64,000 bases of DNA from MWEH01 sp035409945 (GTDB lineage: Bacteria; Bacillota; Clostridia; Christensenellales; DTU072), in NCBI GenBank assembly GCA_035409945.1, contig DAONQC010000007.1, forward strand, positions 1-64,000, in the 5' to 3' direction. A program made the translations under genes and the position numbers. This document shows positions 62,420 to 64,000 of this stretch, piece by piece. Positions within the stretch are counted from its first letter, which is position 1. Every line of letters starts with the position of its first letter. The notes beneath the pieces were generated by a model. That model saw only the letters and a program-made list of their open reading frames with translations, searched no databases and was not told the origin of the DNA.

Positions 62420-63871
62420 ATGAAAAAGAAATTAATAGTAACCATTGTAAGTGTTGTGCTGTGTGTGCTTATTGCACTAACGCTTGTAGGTTGTAAAGAG
62501 AATTATAAACAGAAAGCTCTAGCTATGGATTGGAATAACATTGCTGTTAGCTCCAATAATGGATTAGCGGTCCGTGTAGGGGATTATCTATACTTCATAA
62601 ACGGATATGCCGATAAGACAGGCGATAATGATTTTGGCAAAACAGTTAAAGGCGCAATAATGAGAGTCGAACTCGAAAACAATCTCCCAGTTAGAGATAC
62701 CCTAGAGACAGTGGTTCCTAAAAATGTATATAACTCAAACGCAAGTTTGGGATTAGTGGTTAAGGGTGAGTATATTTACTACTCCACGCCTGCAGTAACA
62801 AAAGATGGGAAAGGAAATCCTCAGACTGACAAAATGGATTTAATGCGTACTAAACTAGATGGAACGGGAACCCAAAAGCTGGCTACATTTGATGACTTTA
62901 ATACAGTATACCAGGTTATGGATGAGTACATTTTATATACCAGAGAAAATAAACTGTTTGAGTTAAATCTCGGGTCCAAGAGCTTTAAAACAAAGGAAGT
63001 TGCAGACAAAGTAAATAGTGCTAAATTTTTAAGTTATAACTCTAGATCTGATGTTTTCTCCAATGTCGTATTGTTTGATAAAAATGACGAAGGTGTAGGC
63101 GTTTACAAAAACATAGTATATGCGTATACAGCTGGATCGGGTGAGCCTAAGGTAATAATAGATGGACTCAATTCTTACCAAGGAAAAGTGTTAGAGCATG
63201 AAAAAGGCTATAGGATAACGCTCACTGCTTTAGACTTGTTAGAAAATGGGAACTTGAGAGTGTATTATTCTAAGTCTGATAGTACTCCCAACAGTATTTC
63301 TAAAGGCAGTTATTCCTATGACTTTGATAAAAACTTTAGTTTCGATTGGAATAAAGAAGTAAGGTATACTACTGGCACGACTTATACGAGATTCGATAGG
63401 TTAAATGCAAATAATATTATGACACTTGATGATAAAGGATATCATCTTGGGGTTTATGATAAAGATGTAAAAACATGGAATTTTACACCCATTATAGATG
63501 TTGCATCTATTCAAATTCTTTCTTACGAGGAAGTAGGGGCAGATGTGGTTGTAACTTATGTTACATCTAACAAATTGAGAAAGATAAAGGTTTTAGAAAA
63601 AGTAGCTGACGCATACAATCCAGTTGTTGTTGGAGTGGAGACGCTATATTCAGGACCATATTTTAGCACATGGTTAACATACGACAAGGTTTACAATACA
63701 ATTTATTTCTTCAATTCGGATGTTAAGAATTATACATATTACCTAGACCTATCAGCTGTTGTCAGTGGAAAAAGCGAAACTATGACTGGCACAAGGCTCG
63801 GAGCGTTTTCACGTGCGGACGAGATAAGCATGCTCGAAGCTCCCCCAACTGAAACAAAAGATAAAAAATAG
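62420..63871 (+). CDS. Lipoprotein with beta-propeller-like (DUF5050-like) domain
   Basis: A 483-aa exported lipoprotein: signal (about 4-22), lipobox LVGC with C25. The body has repeated blade-like strands typical of bacterial propeller/DUF5050 proteins: VRVGDYLYFINGY (about 52-64), LVVKGEYIYYSTPAV, MDLMRTKLDGTGTQKLATF, YILYTRENKLFELNLGSK, VYNTIYFFNSDVKNYTYYLD. The pattern of small printed-value motifs (YLYFING, IYYS, LDGTG) suggests a substrate- or polysaccharide-binding surface protein, but the function is unknown. The ribosome site GGGAG lies 8 nt before the ATG. It has its own promoter and a terminator. Confidence 0.8.
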   Translation: MKKKLIVTIVSVVLCVLIALTLVGCKENYKQKALAMDWNNIAVSSNNGLAVRVGDYLYFINGYADKTGDNDFGKTVKGAIMRVELENNLPVRDTLETVVPKNVYNSNASLGLVVKGEYIYYSTPAVTKDGKGNPQTDKMDLMRTKLDGTGTQKLATFDDFNTVYQVMDEYILYTRENKLFELNLGSKSFKTKEVADKVNSAKFLSYNSRSDVFSNVVLFDKNDEGVGVYKNIVYAYTAGSGEPKVIIDGLNSYQGKVLEHEKGYRITLTALDLLENGNLRVYYSKSDSTPNSISKGSYSYDFDKNFSFDWNKEVRYTTGTTYTRFDRLNANNIMTLDDKGYHLGVYDKDVKTWNFTPIIDVASIQILSYEEVGADVVVTYVTSNKLRKIKVLEKVADAYNPVVVGVETLYSGPYFSTWLTYDKVYNTIYFFNSDVKNYTYYLDLSAVVSGKSETMTGTRLGAFSRADEISMLEAPPTETKDKK

Positions 63872-63902
63872 TGTAATTCTTAAATTAATCAGGTATAAAA
63901 AG

Positions 63903-63929
63903 AGATCGCAGGACCGCGGTCTTTTTTTA
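63903..63929 (+). terminator. Rho-independent terminator at the window end
   Basis: Stem GATCGC (63904-63909) / GCGGTC (63916-63921), one G-T pair, followed by seven T. Nothing further is seen to 64000. Confidence 0.82.
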
Positions 63930-64000
63930 TATCCAGTTGTCGACTGTTGAAGTCTTTAACGAGCCACAAATAGCCAGCTAATTAAGATGTTGATGAGCCT

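Overview
This window looks like a chromosome segment of an AT-rich, Gram-positive-type (monoderm) member of the Clostridia, probably an uncultured gut lineage. This is inferred from low GC, AGGAGG-type ribosome sites, TTGACA/TATAAT-type promoters, split glycine decarboxylase (GcvPA/GcvPB), many signal-peptidase-II lipoproteins, paired CPBP proteases and GPH sugar symporters. I see no rRNA, tRNA, transposase, phage gene or CRISPR array.

Layout. 1-4.7 kb: a DUF4143 ATPase tail, then minus-strand genes for a GH127-type beta-L-arabinofuranosidase, two small proteins and a tyrosine phosphatase. 5.2-13.6 kb: a VOC protein, an FAD oxidoreductase, a PIG-L deacetylase, two tandem GPH symporters, a protease lipoprotein and a Dabb protein. 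13.8-21.6 kb: a phosphoribosyltransferase, a DUF2156 protein, WalJ, two CPBP proteases, RlmH, TadA, Pth and a DsrE-like protein. 21.9-29.6 kb: an LRR lipoprotein, the glycine cleavage genes gcvT-gcvH-gcvPA-gcvPB, an HtpX-like protease and a small membrane protein. 29.9-37 kb: a YegP-like protein, an ASKHA/RACo-like protein, an 894-aa lipoprotein under a perfect consensus promoter and a UPF0316 membrane protein. 38.4-60 kb: two giant tandem lipoprotein paralogues (3178 and 3908 aa), together one third of the window. 60.3-64 kb: a short QueG-like iron-sulfur protein, a HAD phosphatase and a beta-propeller-like lipoprotein.

Two signals stand out beyond the gene list. First, at least thirteen genes are followed by one or more decayed tandem copies ('echoes') of their own last 40-130 bp, usually with the C-terminal peptide still readable. 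They occur on both strands and in all stages of decay, from two identical 132-bp copies behind the phosphoribosyltransferase to faint remnants. Most long intergenic regions are built from such tandem duplications. Larger duplications (paired symporters, paired proteases, paired giant lipoproteins) suggest that this genome duplicates in tandem at every scale. Second, a 45-nt leader element able to form a bulged hairpin lies at nearly constant distance before the start codons of three unlinked genes (FAD oxidoreductase, PIG-L deacetylase, DsrE-like protein), with a G-U change that keeps the pairing. It is a candidate cis-regulatory RNA or operator.

The giant lipoproteins look like surface proteins: lipobox, a shared N-terminal region, then many divergent repeats with an N/DPY...LP...F signature. 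The second ends in MBG-like domains and a beta-helix-like tail, while the first stops inside a repeat. Functions of these, of the 894-aa lipoprotein and of several small proteins are unknown.
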